Assembly: GCA_028023455.1 (NCBI GenBank)
Contig: JAQFVV010006294.1
Coordinates: forward strand, 3,377,001 to 3,441,000
Direction: 5' to 3'
Length of the DNA: 64,000 nt
Source of the DNA: Epiperipatus broadwayi
Taxonomy: Eukaryota > Onychophora > Udeonychophora > Euonychophora > Peripatidae
How positions within the stretch are numbered: position 1 is the stretch's first letter; every line of letters begins with the position of its first letter. A program made the position numbers and the translations under genes. Under the pieces are notes generated by a model, which worked only from the letters and a program-made list of their open reading frames with translations, ran no database searches and was not told the origin of the DNA. Of the stretch, positions 46,601-59,556 are shown piece by piece.

Positions 46601-48926
46601 ATAAATAATTTTAACCAAGACACTTTTATTGAAAGTGAGATTTTCAAAAAAAAGAAATGCATTTGTAGAAAAAAAAATTATATTAAAACTATTTCTTATA
46701 TTGTAGTGCTGTATATAAATATTTTATAATGCTAGGTCTTTCCAAAATATGATTCAATAAGTTTTTTTAAAAAAAAAGCAGAAATGAATTCTTGATTATT
46801 ACTGGCTGAATTTCTATAGGGATATTGTAATAAAAAAAATATTTGGGATCATAGCACAATAAAATTTAATATTTATTCATATGTATTGGCATATATTATA
46901 TTTAATCAATGTATGAGTATAAATATTGAATTGTATTATTTTAAAATGTAAACAAAAGTTATGAAGTAAAAAAAAATTTACAATACAAAATTAACATTTA
47001 TTAATATGAAAGGAATATTCATATAATAATTTTATATTATCAATTAAAAAAAGAATTGATATTTTTTTATACATAATTTGACATTAAAAACTTACTAGTA
47101 CCAATATAATTTTTAAATATGAGAAACATTTACAAGCTGTATCATTTAAAAATATAATTAAAGATGATTTCTTTTTTTTATTAGGCTTCCAAGTAACTGA
47201 TAATGAGATTTAGCTGTATTTTTCAATTTTCAAGGATTTTTATTTTTATAAATTAATAATAGCTTCTATTTTTTATCACTTTATATATATGAGACAAAGC
47301 TATACTGCCTTTGCAACCTGTAAAAACACTTCTTTTGTTTTAAACAATTTACATATCAAAGTTAAAAGTTTGTTTTGGTATGCAATTGCAGCTAACTATC
47401 ATAAGTTTATTCCATCTCAATAATTTTATGATAAATTTATGTCTGCATTAGCACTTTTTCTTTCAAATATTTATATTTTAAATATGATTTTCATTGCTGA
47501 ATTATAATTTCAAATGGTAGACAATATGTATATTTTGTTCACCTTTGATATCTTCTAATTTGACATGTAAATTGTAAGTATAGTGTTATTTTTATTTTAT
47601 TTTTACTTTAAAAAGGTATTGATAATATAACATAATTAAGAATATGGAGCAATACCTATATGCAAATGTGAAATGTGATGATACCGATTATATTTTAAAA
47701 TTACTGGTTCTTGTTTTGTGCATATGAGAGAAAGTTTATGGATCATGAAATGGTTTTATTTTATGAACTGCCTTTTCCTAACTGTTATAACATATAACTA
47801 TTGAATGAGCACATTTTAATAAGGATTTCTTAAAAATATTAATTAAAGAGTATCTGTTAAATATGCCAAATAAATAATCTAATTTTTTTCATTTTTATCA
47901 ATTAATTTTTTATATATATTTTCTAGGTAATTATGTTATTTTTTATTGCATTATTCTTTTCAGGCGTACATATAAAACATTTTACATTAGCGATATTTCA
48001 TTGTACATATATATATATTTTATGTATGCTTACTTATCTGAATTTTATATTGTAAGTTCAACAACTTATGTTTTGCACCTGTTTAATCTGAACATAAGGG
48101 TACTTAGAGTTTTAATGACCTGGAAATTTTTATGTTTTAATATTTTGTTTGTGGCAGATGTTAAGGCAGTGGATGTGGCAGCCATATTGTACAGGATAAT
48201 TTCTTGTAATCCATTTTGTATGAATAATAATTGACAAATTTTGCAAACATTTATGTAAATATAAAGTGAATGTATCAACATATCATTGGCAATATCCAAC
48301 AAAAAAAATTATTTTAATATTTTACACACACACACACATACATATATATATATAAGCTTTAAATAAATAAATTACTGTTATCTAATTACAAATCCAAATG
48401 AAGATTCAGATCTACATTTTTTTTTAATTGTCTGTGAATCTCTTAATTTCTGAATATATCACTAGTTCATTTTATCTGTTAATGCCCACAAATTATATTT
48501 TTTACATCAATATTATAAATATTAATATTTTTTATTATAATTGAACTCCTGCATTAGATTAAGACATTTTTTTTTGTTTTGTTTTGCGAGAAATTTTAAA
48601 GATATACACTTCATTTTCTAGTTTGGAAGTTTGATGACATTACTAAGGGACAAAAATCTATTTTTACCTTCATCAAAATGTCATACTTATTTTTAATTAT
48701 ACAATAGAAAACTTAATTGATAAGCATCAGAATTAATTATCAATTTTCATCTATTGAATCAGTTATTCCAGATCTTTCACAGTCCATTTCCATAAATTAT
48801 ACCCTTTGTATCAAGAAAATATTTTTAAATTATTAAGCTTAATGTTATTTCAAATTTATACATTATAACTGAGTAAATAGCTCAATAATGGTTTAAAAAA
48901 CAAGAAAAAAAATGAGAATAATAATG
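46601..48926. other. AT-rich non-coding stretch
   Basis: A (CA)/(TA) microsatellite at 48325-48352. No gene signal; open frames near 48001-48302 are low-complexity and overlap on both strands. Confidence 0.4.
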
Positions 48927-51462
48927 AATTAGTGTTGTACCGGTCAAAACATGTTTATCCATCTAACATGAACTGGGACTCACAAAATGTACTTCAAACC
49001 CAGTCAAGCCCGAGATTTAAGTCAGGGACCAGCCTGGATTCGAACCCACTCTCCAAGCCCCAGATCAAACACCTAATGGATAACATAACAATGATGGCAC
49101 ACGAGAATAAATTTTTAATCAGGCCCGCTAGCAAATCGGAGAAAACAATAAGACTCATGGACTTAAACATATATACAAACAACTTAAATACTAGAGACAT
49201 TCCCATGATAAAATCTAATATATTTAATTAGTAGGGGCTTCATTAATGAATAGCTATGGTCAATTAGTGAATTGGATTGATTTAATAATGAGACAGAAAC
49301 TGATATATGATGAATTATAAAATATATTTATTGACAATTTCATATATATTTTGATATAACCCATTACTTAGCGTTGGATATTGCACGCAGGCATTTTATT
49401 TATTAAACAACATTACTCTAGGCAATTGTACAAACAATAATTGATATTTGGGTTAAATAAATTTGTGACTCAAATTTAATGAAGCTAAATATTATGCTAT
49501 ATAATAAATCACTACATTCCACTTATTAGTTATGCCGTTTCATAATCAGTTCAAGTGGCTATTATACATGAAATCAAACCAAGTCTGGAGTGAAGTTTAA
49601 TAATACATCTGATTATGATAAATTTATATATTAAATATGGGCATATAAAGCATCACAGATAGCTTTAGATCGAACGAGTTTTCAAGAATGCTTCGGTTCA
49701 ATGCCGAAGATTGCATATTATGGAGGTAGAGTTGGCTATAAAGATTTTACTAATACGCTATGCACAAGGAAAATATAATAATAAAGTGGCTCTGTGGATG
49801 GATGAATAGATTTTAGGGTTTTCGTGACCAACACCGGTTTACCCAATGACCGATCGTCATGCTGCTAAAAGGACACCTTTATTTGGTTCATAAGAGGCGT
49901 TAGCTATTGCACTACCCATAAGAGAGGAAGATGGGCTGGACTTACCATGGCTCCATTTTATATATATCAAAAAAAAAAACAGCACAACGATAAAATATTA
50001 ATAAATTTCACATCTGCCTAGCCGAAGCATATTGTAAATTAAAATACCATACATTAAATGAACACTAGTTTATCATCTTGATCAAAAGAGCCAACTCTTC
50101 TGTAGCCTGAGAAATACGTATATGCTACTGACGGGAATATATATATACAAACTTTACTTTATCCCGTTCAATCTTTTCAGTTATCTATAACTAAAAGGGG
50201 GAAAGTATATATAAGGGACTTACAAATACTTTAATAAGAAAAATATACTTATGATTACACTCCAGGCTAGTTTAATTTTTAGTAACATCATAATTAAAGG
50301 CTGAAAATCTGGATTTATAAGCCACATTTTATATTAATTAATTTACAAATGACAAAATAACAACGAACACAAAAGGGTCGCCATTATTTATAAAATAGGG
50401 TTTCGAAACAGCGCGTAAAATGACGATATAATAAATAATAATACAAAGATTTCAAATTATATCTTTAAAACATATTCTGTAATTAAATGCATGCCATTTT
50501 GAAATGTAGGCATAATTAATAATAATTAAAATAAGCAAAAGAAAAGTAAATATAACTGCAGTGATTAAGTTATATAGCAAAACATTAAATTAATAAAGAA
50601 AATTAGCAAAAGTATTTAATTTATAGAATTCAAATATTATTTAGAAGACAATTTAGACAGACTTTACATTAATATAGTTAGCTAACCTGTATTTTAAAGA
50701 AATAATGATCATTTTGAATTTCACACAGAGCTCTGCGATTTTAATTAATATTAAAACGGTCCTCCTAAAGCTGGGTTGAAGATCTGAGCTGGAATGGTGA
50801 GTTCTTTGGTGCCTTATGGCATCTTCTATTTAGTTGGGAGACGATTTAAGATGGTATTCCTATAGCTGGACAGGTGCTTGAGTTGGAACAAAGGTGAATT
50901 CTTTTAGCGGCTTATGGCATCTTCTATTTTATTATAAGCTTGTTAAGGCAACGTTGGTTGTTACTTCGGCCTTGGGTGGATCAAACTCCGACGTTCCATC
51001 ATGGCAAAAGCAGCAAATTCTTGCCCTTTTTTAACCAGACATAGCGAAATTAACAATATATAGCTTCTGATAGTAACAGCTCTTCAGAGAAAAATGGAGT
51101 TCTTTCCTATTAAAATCTAGCCTATTTATCCATTTCCACCTACCAAGCCTTAACACCTTTTGGAATTTCATTTGCCTCAAGACCAATTGACTTTTAATTA
51201 AACAAAATCATATAATCTGATTTTCTTCTATTGATAAAATCTCTCAGGTGTTATTTTTAATTTACTTAAAAAATTATTAATATATATAAATTATATAATT
51301 TTGATTCCGATTTCATTAATTAAATTCTTTTTTTAGGTGTTATAGATTTTTGAGGCTTAGCAGATAGTAACAGTATTCTGATTTAATGATAAAGTATTTT
51401 GTTGCAAACGAATTCAATCAGTAAACTAGATTTTACTTTTACCCCAGGTGCGGTCACTAATT
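48927..51462. mobile_element. Candidate LTR or TIR element with AGTG...CACT ends and AATT duplication
   Basis: The sequence between AATT (48927-48930) and AATT (51459-51462) begins AGTGTTGTACCGG and ends AGGTGCGGTCACT. The ends are partly inverted repeats. Its composition is less AT-rich than the flanks. AGTG...CACT ends with a 4-base AT duplication are known from some Gypsy LTRs (for example the Drosophila 17.6/297 group), so a solo LTR of 2.5 kb is one reading. A TIR transposon is the other. Inside, ttatggcatcttctattt occurs twice (about 50815 and 50920). A tRNA-like B box GGTTCGAATCC lies on the minus strand near 49037-49047. No pol or transposase frame was found. Confidence 0.4.
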
Positions 51463-52640
51463 GATTTCTTGTTTACACAAAATTCCCATTTTTAATTATA
51501 AACCAATGACTTTTATTTTAACTTGATATAAATAACTTTTAACATATTTTCTTTATATTGTTTATTTTTAAAAAAAAAAAAAAGCAAATTTGACAGATCT
51601 TATAAAAAAATACTTTAATTTCAGTTATATCTATAAAACATTAAATCAGAAAACCGTAAATATATTTTTAAGAAAACATTTTACATTATTTTTATTTAAT
51701 CTTAAATATTATATGTACAAATCATTATGCCATAATTTCATGGTTTAAATTATCCATCCACATACAAATATAATAGCGATTATAATTAAGAATTGACTGA
51801 TAAATTAATAAAACATTTTATGAATAATTATGAGGATTTCTACGCTATAATTTTATCAAACCTGTCTAATTATAGCATACTTTTGTATGTAAATGGATGA
51901 TGCCATTCTGGCGGCCGTGATAGCAAATTTTACCGCTCGACTTATATATCACATTTTTACATTTAAAATAGGTTCAAAACTAGTTCAGATGAGTAGGTCA
52001 TTAGGTTGATGGTGAAACGGAAAGGGATTGGAAGGTTTCCGTTTCATTGTATATATGTTACAGATTTTATTTTTTTAAAAAACTGTTACATTAATTATTT
52101 GATGTATATGCCTTTTTCAGCTATTTGATTTTTTCCCTTGTATCCCTAAATATTCTGGTTTTTACTTCTGAGGTTACACTTACATCAGATTGGGAATCAC
52201 TGCATTAGATGAGATCTAGAATAAGACATTAGAATTTTATCTTTTTTTAAATAACAAAAACTAACTTATGGTATCATTCTTACTTCCTATTCTTATCAGA
52301 GCAGCAATCTGACAGAAATAATGAACATGTACAAATCATTTTTCTTTTTCATTTTAAAATATCTAATCCTGAAATCCATTTTTTCGTATGTCATATGCTG
52401 TTAATAGGATATCAGTTTCTTTTCTATTTTTTTAGTCAGTGATCTTTAAAATGTTAATTATCTTTTGATTTTTTTAAAATTTTAATTATGTATTCGATAA
52501 AAAAATAATTCAGTTTGTGAAAATGTTTATTCATTGCACTACATTCATTTTTTCCAAAAGAGAACTAAATTTGAAAGTCTTATTCTAAGAAATGTATTTG
52601 CCTGAAGGTTATTGATGATTGGGTATTAGATGTAATTATG
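51463..52640. other. AT-rich non-coding stretch
   Basis: A short GC-rich patch at 51903-51950 (gccattctggcggccgtg) stands out but is not identified. Otherwise nothing. Confidence 0.35.
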
Positions 52641-53129
52641 TGGACTATTCCCATCATCTACCATTAAATGTTATGTCTAAAAAAATTTAAAACTTTATTT
52701 AAATTTTCCAAATATAAACAACTGTTTGTAATAACACACAAATTAGACAACACAGGTTAATAGATTACACAATGTTTCAAGTGGTATTATTATTCACTCA
52801 TCTTGAAGTGTTGCTGGCTTGATCAATGACAACATTAGCATAGTAGTCAAACTTACATTTTTAGATTCTTGAATATCGAATTTTAAGGCTCTAACTGACA
52901 TATTCTATTAAAGGCAACAGTCAGTAGAAATTTTATATATCTATGAGGGTTGGCTCAAATCCTCCAATTTTTTTTTAATACTTCTTTCTAAGAACAAGAT
53001 TAATTAGAGGCTTTAGACATTATATATTGCCACACTGAGTTGATTTATAGGATTATTTACCATTCCCATATGAACAGCTTAGAATTTTCTTTTTTGCATC
53101 TTTTTCTCTCTATTCAATATTTTTATACT

Positions 53130-53408
53130 TTTCCAATCTAGCATATGTTCATTAGTACATACTGGTCTGCTACTGTTCTCATCTAACCATTAGTTTATGT
53201 TCTTTCAATCACTTTTTCAACAGGATGACTGGCTTCACCAATATACATTTTGTGCACTCATATTATATTTCGTATATACAGTTTTTTAACATTTCAGGTT
53301 TAGGCTTTGTAGAAGTTAGAATCCTTGAAGTGTGATATGACTTTTAAAGCTGTTTCAATGTTATATTGATTGCAGATTTTCTTTCATTTGTGCACTATAT
53401 TCATGATA
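53130..53408 (-). pseudogene. PLE GIY-YIG endonuclease remnant, minus-strand half
   Basis: Minus-strand frames give IYEI..., then KCIYIGEASHPVEK, VIERT and TVADQYVLMN. They are parallel to the plus-strand copy at 53900-54122 but with more stops. KCIYIG corresponds to the YIG half of the GIY-YIG signature. Confidence 0.65.
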
Positions 53409-53449
53409 CATATAAGCATGGATATGATCATTTTGGACACACATCAACA

Positions 53450-54122
53450 ATGTATCTCCTTCACTTAAATTCAGAATGGAATGTTCTTGTGATAAGACTC
53501 ACTCATGGAAAAATAAAAACAATGATTTATAGGAAAACAACATAAATTGGTAAATACTTGGCATATACTTCCATCACACCAGAAGCACAAAACATGAAGT
53601 TTTACTATTGCTATGGAACAGAGCAAAAGAGGTTTGTTCAGAAACCAATGGTTTGGAAAATGAAAAGATCTACAAAGAACAAATTCTTATGAAGAATGGG
53701 TATCCACCAGCTGTCATCAAGAAAACTTTTAATAGACAATAAAAAGAGACCCTAAAAGGAAAAACAATTGCTGGTACTATAGTGTATCCACATATGCCAC
53801 AAATGGTGGACATTAAAGAAAATTTGCAATCAGTATAACATTAGAACCACTTTCCAAAGCCATACCACACTTTCAGGAATTCTATCTTCTACAAATGCTA
53901 AATTTGAAATGCTGAAAAACTGCATCTATGAAGTACCACGTGAATGTGGAAGGATATATATTGATGGGGCCAGTCACCCTGTTGAAAAGGATTGAAAGAA
54001 CACAAACTAATGGGCAGAAGAGAACAGTAGCAGACCATGTATGTATTAATGAACATATGTTTGATTGGGAAAATACAAAAATATTGGATAGAGGGGGAAA
54101 GATGCAAAGAAGAAAATTCTAA
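53450..54122 (+). pseudogene. PLE reverse-transcriptase end and GIY-YIG endonuclease remnant
   Basis: Broken frames read, in order: a GKIKTMIYRKTT-like RT thumb (53505-53540), RAKEVCSE and ILMKNGYPPAVIKKTF (53620-53735), and TIAGTIVYPHMPQM (53770-53810). Next come ENLQSV, FRNSIFYKC, NCIYEVPRECGRIYI (53918-53965) and finally GASHPVEKRIERTQTNGQ with TVADHVCINEHMFDWENTKI (53967-54090). The order NGYP, Y.PHMP, CIYEVPCECGRIYIGE and EH.FDWE.TKIL is that of Penelope-like reverse transcriptases with a C-terminal GIY-YIG nuclease. The G of YIG is D here. Stops and shifts make it a pseudogene. Confidence 0.75.
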
Positions 54123-54531
54123 GGAGCTGCTCATATGACAATGACAAATAATAACCCAGTGTGGCAATATATAATGTCTGGACATATCTAATTAACCTTG
54201 TTTTTAGAAAAAGTGTTAAAATAAAATAAAAATGAAATAATTGGAAAAATTTAAACCAACCCTCATAGTTATGTGTATAAAATTGTATGAAATTTCTACT
54301 TACCATTGTCTTTGACAGAATAACTGTGTTGGTTAGAGCTTAATTCCTATGCTAATATTGTCACTGGTCAACACCGGAAGAAGAGCAGATAATAATACCA
54401 TTTTGAAACATTATGTAATCTACTAACCTATGTTGTCTACTTGTGTGTTATTACTAACAGTTGTTTGTATTTGAAAAGTTTAAAATTTTCTAGACATTCA
54501 ACATTTAATGGTAGATGGTGGAAAATATTCC

Positions 54532-54989
54532 AACTTATTAGCATATCTATGAAATGCTCTTATCAGAGAATCTGTTGGAATTTCAGTGATTCTTTGTTTA
54601 TTTTTTTCATTCTTCATTTAATTTCACAAATAATCCTATGGTTAAATTTATTTTTTACTTTTTATCTTTATCTTGTGACTTGTGTAATTTTTTGAATGTT
54701 TAATATCTAATTTTTAGTGGTATATATTATAAAACTTATTTATAATGATATTTTTCATGATTTATTTTCATCACAATCTGATTTGTATACATTATATAAT
54801 AGTACTATCTGTGTGTTCAATCTATTTTAGATAAAGAAAATCAATAGATACTTGATGTAATTACTGTCTGCAAATTCTTATTACTAGTTTCTCTTTGCTT
54901 TGTTTTCATCATGTTAAGAACAAACAACTAGTATACCAAAATCATTTCACTTATTGACATATTCAACTTATTGTTTGATATTTTTAAAT
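54532..54989. other. AT-rich non-coding stretch
   Basis: No feature recognised. Confidence 0.4.
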
Positions 54990-56432
54990 ATAGTGTAACG
55001 TTTTTCGTATTACTAGGCCTCTTACACGCTAATATAAACTGCGCGTGAGTTGATCAAACTATGTCAAAAAAGAAGAAAGTTATATTTCTATTCTAAAAAC
55101 ACAGCTATTTTTCCTGATCAACTTCAGCCTATTAATTGTTACGAATTGTGCTATTGACAAAATCAACTTTTAATTTTATTTACTATGGGCGCCAGAATTC
55201 CTAAGAATCCACTGAAATATGTCGCCAGCACCTCTCGCAAGTTGTAAAACAAAAAAAAATAAAAAGATTTTTATTATATATTTTTTTTAAGGGACGGTAA
55301 TTCTACCGTAATGAGAATTAATGATTTTTACGATTATTAGTCCTGGGCTTATTCAAACATATTGGCAAGGTAAATTACTTTTAAATCTTATTAAACTAAT
55401 AATAACTTTAATACTAAAAAAAACAACTATTATTAATAACGCACAATGAAAAGGTTGATAAAAGTAAAATCTCTTTTATTCTAACAAACTAAAAATATAA
55501 GTTAAATTACGAATTAACTAAACAGGAAAGTACACACACACTAATCCAGATAATGAATTGATTAACAAAAACAGTTATACGCAATTAAAGCAATTTAATA
55601 ATGTCCCAAGATCTTGTATAAAATTCTTTATTAGAAAGTCTCTTGAATACGAAAAGTCTATATCAGGATGGTAGTCTAAGCTTAGATAAATAATTGTTTG
55701 CAAACTTTTAAGTCACTATCAGGAAAATTTATTCTTAACTTACCGGTAAGTTCATGTAGGTTTATGGGATCCCAGATCATGAGAATTTCCATTGGTCTCT
55801 CCTGCCGGCGTCTTCCATTATTGTTCCGTTCTATAGCTGGAGAAAAGGCACGGTTGTAGTGACCCTTTTATTGCAAAAAGCGGTCTTCACAAGTCCCGTT
55901 TCCATGCTTGCGTGACAGCTTGGTACAGCAAGGGGCATACCTGTGTAGAAGTATATTTCTTGCCACAGGTTATGCTCGTGGAAACCTCCAACTTTCAGAG
56001 ACGTAACTAGAAGTTAAAGAGAAGACCCAGATTGAAGTTGTCATCTCCTTTTTATATCGCGCTCCATTTTTGGAACTTCTGCGCACTCTTTTGTCTTTTT
56101 ATCAGTGTATAAGATAATAATCTTATACACTCTCTCTTAAATTTAAGTTACAAAGTTCTCTTTTTTTTTAGCATTATTCTTCCATCTTTAATTAGCTAAA
56201 ATATTTTTCTTTTAGCTTATACTTTAGGAATTCTTTTAATTTATCTGGATTAGTAATCTGTATGTCATTTATTCTTTCCAATTAGATAAAAAAAAATAAG
56301 AATGACAATTTTAACCTTCATTGCACGCTTTAACAAAAATTATACTAATCAAAAAAAAAATCTAAATTTACTTTTTTAGCTTTTACCAAATGCCAATATA
56401 TTTGTAACGTATATAAATAAACGTTACAATAG
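54990..56432. mobile_element. Solo LTR (TGTAACGTTT...AAACGTTACA) with 4-bp TSD
   Basis: The element spans 54994-56428 (1435 bp). The first ten bases TGTAACGTTT are the exact reverse complement of the last ten. It is flanked by ATAG on both sides (54990-54993, 56429-56432). TG...CA ends and a 4-base duplication are diagnostic of retroviral-type integration, most likely Ty3/Gypsy. There is no internal coding region or second LTR, so it is a solo LTR left by recombination. The interior is less AT-rich than the flanks. The TGTAACG start is shared with the larger LTR-like element at 19907. Confidence 0.8.
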
Positions 56433-56624
56433 TAAAACTGTTTATATTTTTAATCCTGAATTTTTTTAGATATTTAATTAAAATAGGCTCAGTCAAGTCA
56501 TAAAGGCTTATTTCTAATTTAAAAATTTTATTATATGCTGACAGAAAAATAATAGTATTTATTCATATTAATAGTCAATAAAAAAATAAATAAATAAAAA
56601 GAGTCATATATCAAATGACACCAT

Positions 56625-56935
56625 TTCCTTTTTTAAGCTTGTAAAATGTAAACAAAGAGCTTTGCTAATTGCTCAACAAGTTTTGTGATAAATGCTAACC
56701 AAGAGAAAACATTTAAAATATCTCTATCAGAAACCACAACCAATCCCCTGACCAATGGTTTCATGCTTTGCTACTCCTCAGAGAGGCGCATGGGTAATTT
56801 CAGACACTATATCTAAAAATATCAACCCAAAGCCAGCATTTATCTATGATTTAACCATTGAGTAGAAAATCTGAAATTTTCAGACACTTAAATGTCTTCA
56901 AACTCAGCTATCTAACTCAAATAGCTGTATAATTT
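56625..56935 (-). repeat. Hammerhead repeat family C, unit 2
   Basis: It begins with taagcttgtaaaatgtaaac and caacaagttttgtgataaa and ends with gaaaatctgaaattttcag and aactcaaatagctg. All are shared with 44909-45215, where the order is circularly permuted. The ribozyme lies on the minus strand in the middle. Confidence 0.65.
56740..56790 (-). ncRNA. Hammerhead ribozyme, family C
   Basis: Minus strand: stem I strand CCTCT (56782-56786), core CTGAGGA (56775-56781), stem II GTAGC-aaa-GCAT (two G-C pairs, then a bulged A, U-A and G-U), GAAA (56759-56762). Stem III ACC-att-GGT is perfect, the cleavage base C is at 56750, then AGGGG (56745-56749). CCTCT and AGGGG pair over 5 bp with one G-U. GUC at the cleavage site is the preferred triplet. 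All invariant core bases are present. It is unrelated in sequence to families A and B outside the core. Confidence 0.7.
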
Positions 56936-59376
56936 GTTTAATTTTTTAATGAATAAATAAAGAAAATGTTATAAGAAATACATAATTATGACACTTTTTT
57001 TATGTATTTTTTTAATATTTTATGTGTTGAAAGTTAACCTTACAAAAGGATTCTTGATGTATGTTGTAGTTATGTTCCCAAAAAGCACAACTTATAATAA
57101 AAGCAACATATTTAAGTTTAATTTCTTAGACTAACAAAAATTTGAAATTACTTGGAGATATATAACATATGAGTAGGAAATATTTATTTTATTGTGATTG
57201 CTAAATAAAATTTTAAAATATGCTATGCAGCTATTACTAAACATAATTTTTCAATATTATTATTTATTACAATATCTCAATTTCAGTATTTGTAAATAAA
57301 TTTAATATGTCTAATTGACATGTATGTTTCTATTCTGTTTTAATCACTTTGAGCCATAGAAGAAAAATATTTAATTGTTCTTGTAATTGTGATTTTTCTT
57401 TTCTTACAAATAGAGTAAAGAAGGAAAAAATAAAATATATATAATTTTATTTTTTTTGTATTATTTAGATTTATGTTATTGAAAAAATAGTAAGAACTTA
57501 CTTCAGAAAATAAATGTATTTATTTGCCTGAAAGTGAGAGGGAGATTAATCGCTAAAAATTATATTTGTTTTACATTAAATATACACTATTCAGAAGTGA
57601 TATAATATGCAAATTATGTATTATAAATGGTTATTCAATAAGAATTGAAAATATTAAACATAAATGTTAAATAATTATTATTATTTAACATTTACATTGA
57701 ATATTTGTTTATGTGTCCTGTGGTTTTGTGGTCCTTTAAAGACATGCTTATTATTGCATCTAGATTTTGATACTATACATATTTTATTATGTATATTAAG
57801 TTTTCTGTTGATCTGAAGACTGAAATTACTAGACAATAATAATTATGGTCATCATTTGTGATAGTTTCCAATTGTTTATTACTGTCTTAATGTCATTTAT
57901 TTATATACAACATGAAATTCTGAATTTCAATACAAATGAAAGAGAATGTTAAAGTAATATAAGTACAGATATATTTAACAGATATCAAGTTTACTGTTTC
58001 TATTTAATCATATATATCAGGAAGACAACTATTGCAAAATCTTCTGTATTTATTATTGAACACATAAAAAATGTGAGATATTAATTATGATTGTATTTCT
58101 GCTTTTCTGTGTATATATAATATATATGGTATAATAAATTAAGAATTTAGATATTACAATCACTATAACAACAAAAATGTCAAAAAAATCTTAGCATTAA
58201 TATTCAAATCATTATTTACTTACAAAAAGGATTCCTCATAGGCTTTTATGTAATGATCTTATGAAGAAACAGATTTAAATAATAACAAAATGGAGGAATA
58301 AAATTATATCTATTATAAATGTAAACAACAGTCAAATGAACTTGCTTTTATCTTATTTCTTCAGATGACCATTTAACAACTTTAAGAAAGTCCAAATCAG
58401 TGATAAGTAAATATTTTAAATTTGTGGCAAGAAATATTCTGTAATAAACTAAGAACTTGGATGTTATGTTTACTTAATAAACAGAGAAAAAAATCTTGCA
58501 ATTAATGCCTAAACCATTTTATGCCAAAAAGGGATTCCTCTTTTGCTAGTATCTAATGATCATATGTAGAAACAGTTTCAGACAATAATAAACTGAAAGT
58601 GAAATTGTATCTGTTGCAAATAAAAACAATCATCAAATAAATTTGAGTTCACTTTAGTTCTTCAAGGAACAGCCATTTCACAACTTAACATGCATATAAA
58701 ATATGTGTAGTATCAAAATCTTGAGTTCAATAATAAGATATGCTAACAAAAGATGAATCTCTAAGTTCTTAATTTATTACAATATATTTTGTAGTGTAAA
58801 TTTGATATATTTGCATATAGTTTAATATATATACTTGTTTATTCTGCTTCAATTAAGATTGAAGTAACTTGAAATTCATGTGGGAAGTTTGAAATTGGGA
58901 AGTTTGAAATATTGTTGTCAACTGGCAATCTTCTTAGTACTTATAATTCTTTGCTTTAATAATGCATATCAAATCCATTATTTTTTTAAACCTGTCTCTC
59001 TTTCTTTCTTTTTTTCCAATGAACTTCACCTAGTCTTTTTTTTTTTTTCAATTTCTAACTGCTAATGCAAAAATTTACTGCTACTCCTATTAATATTTCA
59101 TTTATTCATACTCTGTCTTAATTATCTAATAGGCAATTCAAAGCATTTTTTAATTCATTCTATAAGATTATATAATTTTAAATCAATTTCAAATTAACTC
59201 TTCTGTGTTTTCATTAACTTTTTTTTTTTTAGTGTAAATTTCATCTTCTATAGTTTTTATGAATGCATAAATATATGAGTAGATATATTAATAGATATAT
59301 AAGAGTTGATTCCTCCTTTTTATAAAAGTATGTCAGTAAATTTTTCACATTATTATTTTTTCTTTGCATTTCTCTT
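56936..59376. other. AT-rich non-coding stretch
   Basis: Two loosely similar segments (about 58200-58400 and 58430-58680; aaaaaggattcctc / aaaaagggattcctc, then aatgatc and gaaacag) look like an old duplication. Nothing else recognised. Confidence 0.4.
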
Positions 59377-59487
59377 GATATTAAAGTAAGCAAAGCAAAA
59401 CTCCATATAGTAGTGCCACCTGTGCTAAACAGAGTAATCAATGGATGCCAAAAGGCTTGTGCATAAAATCCCTATCTAAGGCCTACT

Positions 59488-59556
59488 CATCCAATATCCC
59501 CAGACTAGTTTCTGGCTTGTGGCCTTCGTCAGTGAGGAGCTTTGGATATGAGAACA
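59488..59556 (-). ncRNA. Hammerhead ribozyme, family B copy 4 (core intact)
   Basis: Minus strand: CCTCA, CTGACGA (59526-59532), stem II GGC-CACAA-GCC, GAAA, ACTAGTC, TGGGG. CCTCA/TGGGG pairs with one G-U. All invariant bases are present. Confidence 0.75.

Larger units (their letters stand above)
52642..54531. mobile_element. Penelope-like element, inverted dimer
   Basis: The left part (52642 to about 53410) is a minus-strand PLE 3' end. The right part (about 53430-54531) is a longer plus-strand copy. Outer ends are reverse complements (gactattcccatcatctacc / aatggtagatgg...tattcc). Both halves contain the same endonuclease segment, a tRNA-like segment and tail. PLEs insert as partial tandem or inverted copies, so the layout fits. 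Both copies are 5'-truncated and carry stops. Confidence 0.75.

Noticed and set aside
48932-49231. 99-codon open frame at the edge of the 48.9-kb element
   Set aside because: It overlaps an antisense frame and a tRNA-like B box and has no recognisable domain; treated as non-coding element sequence.
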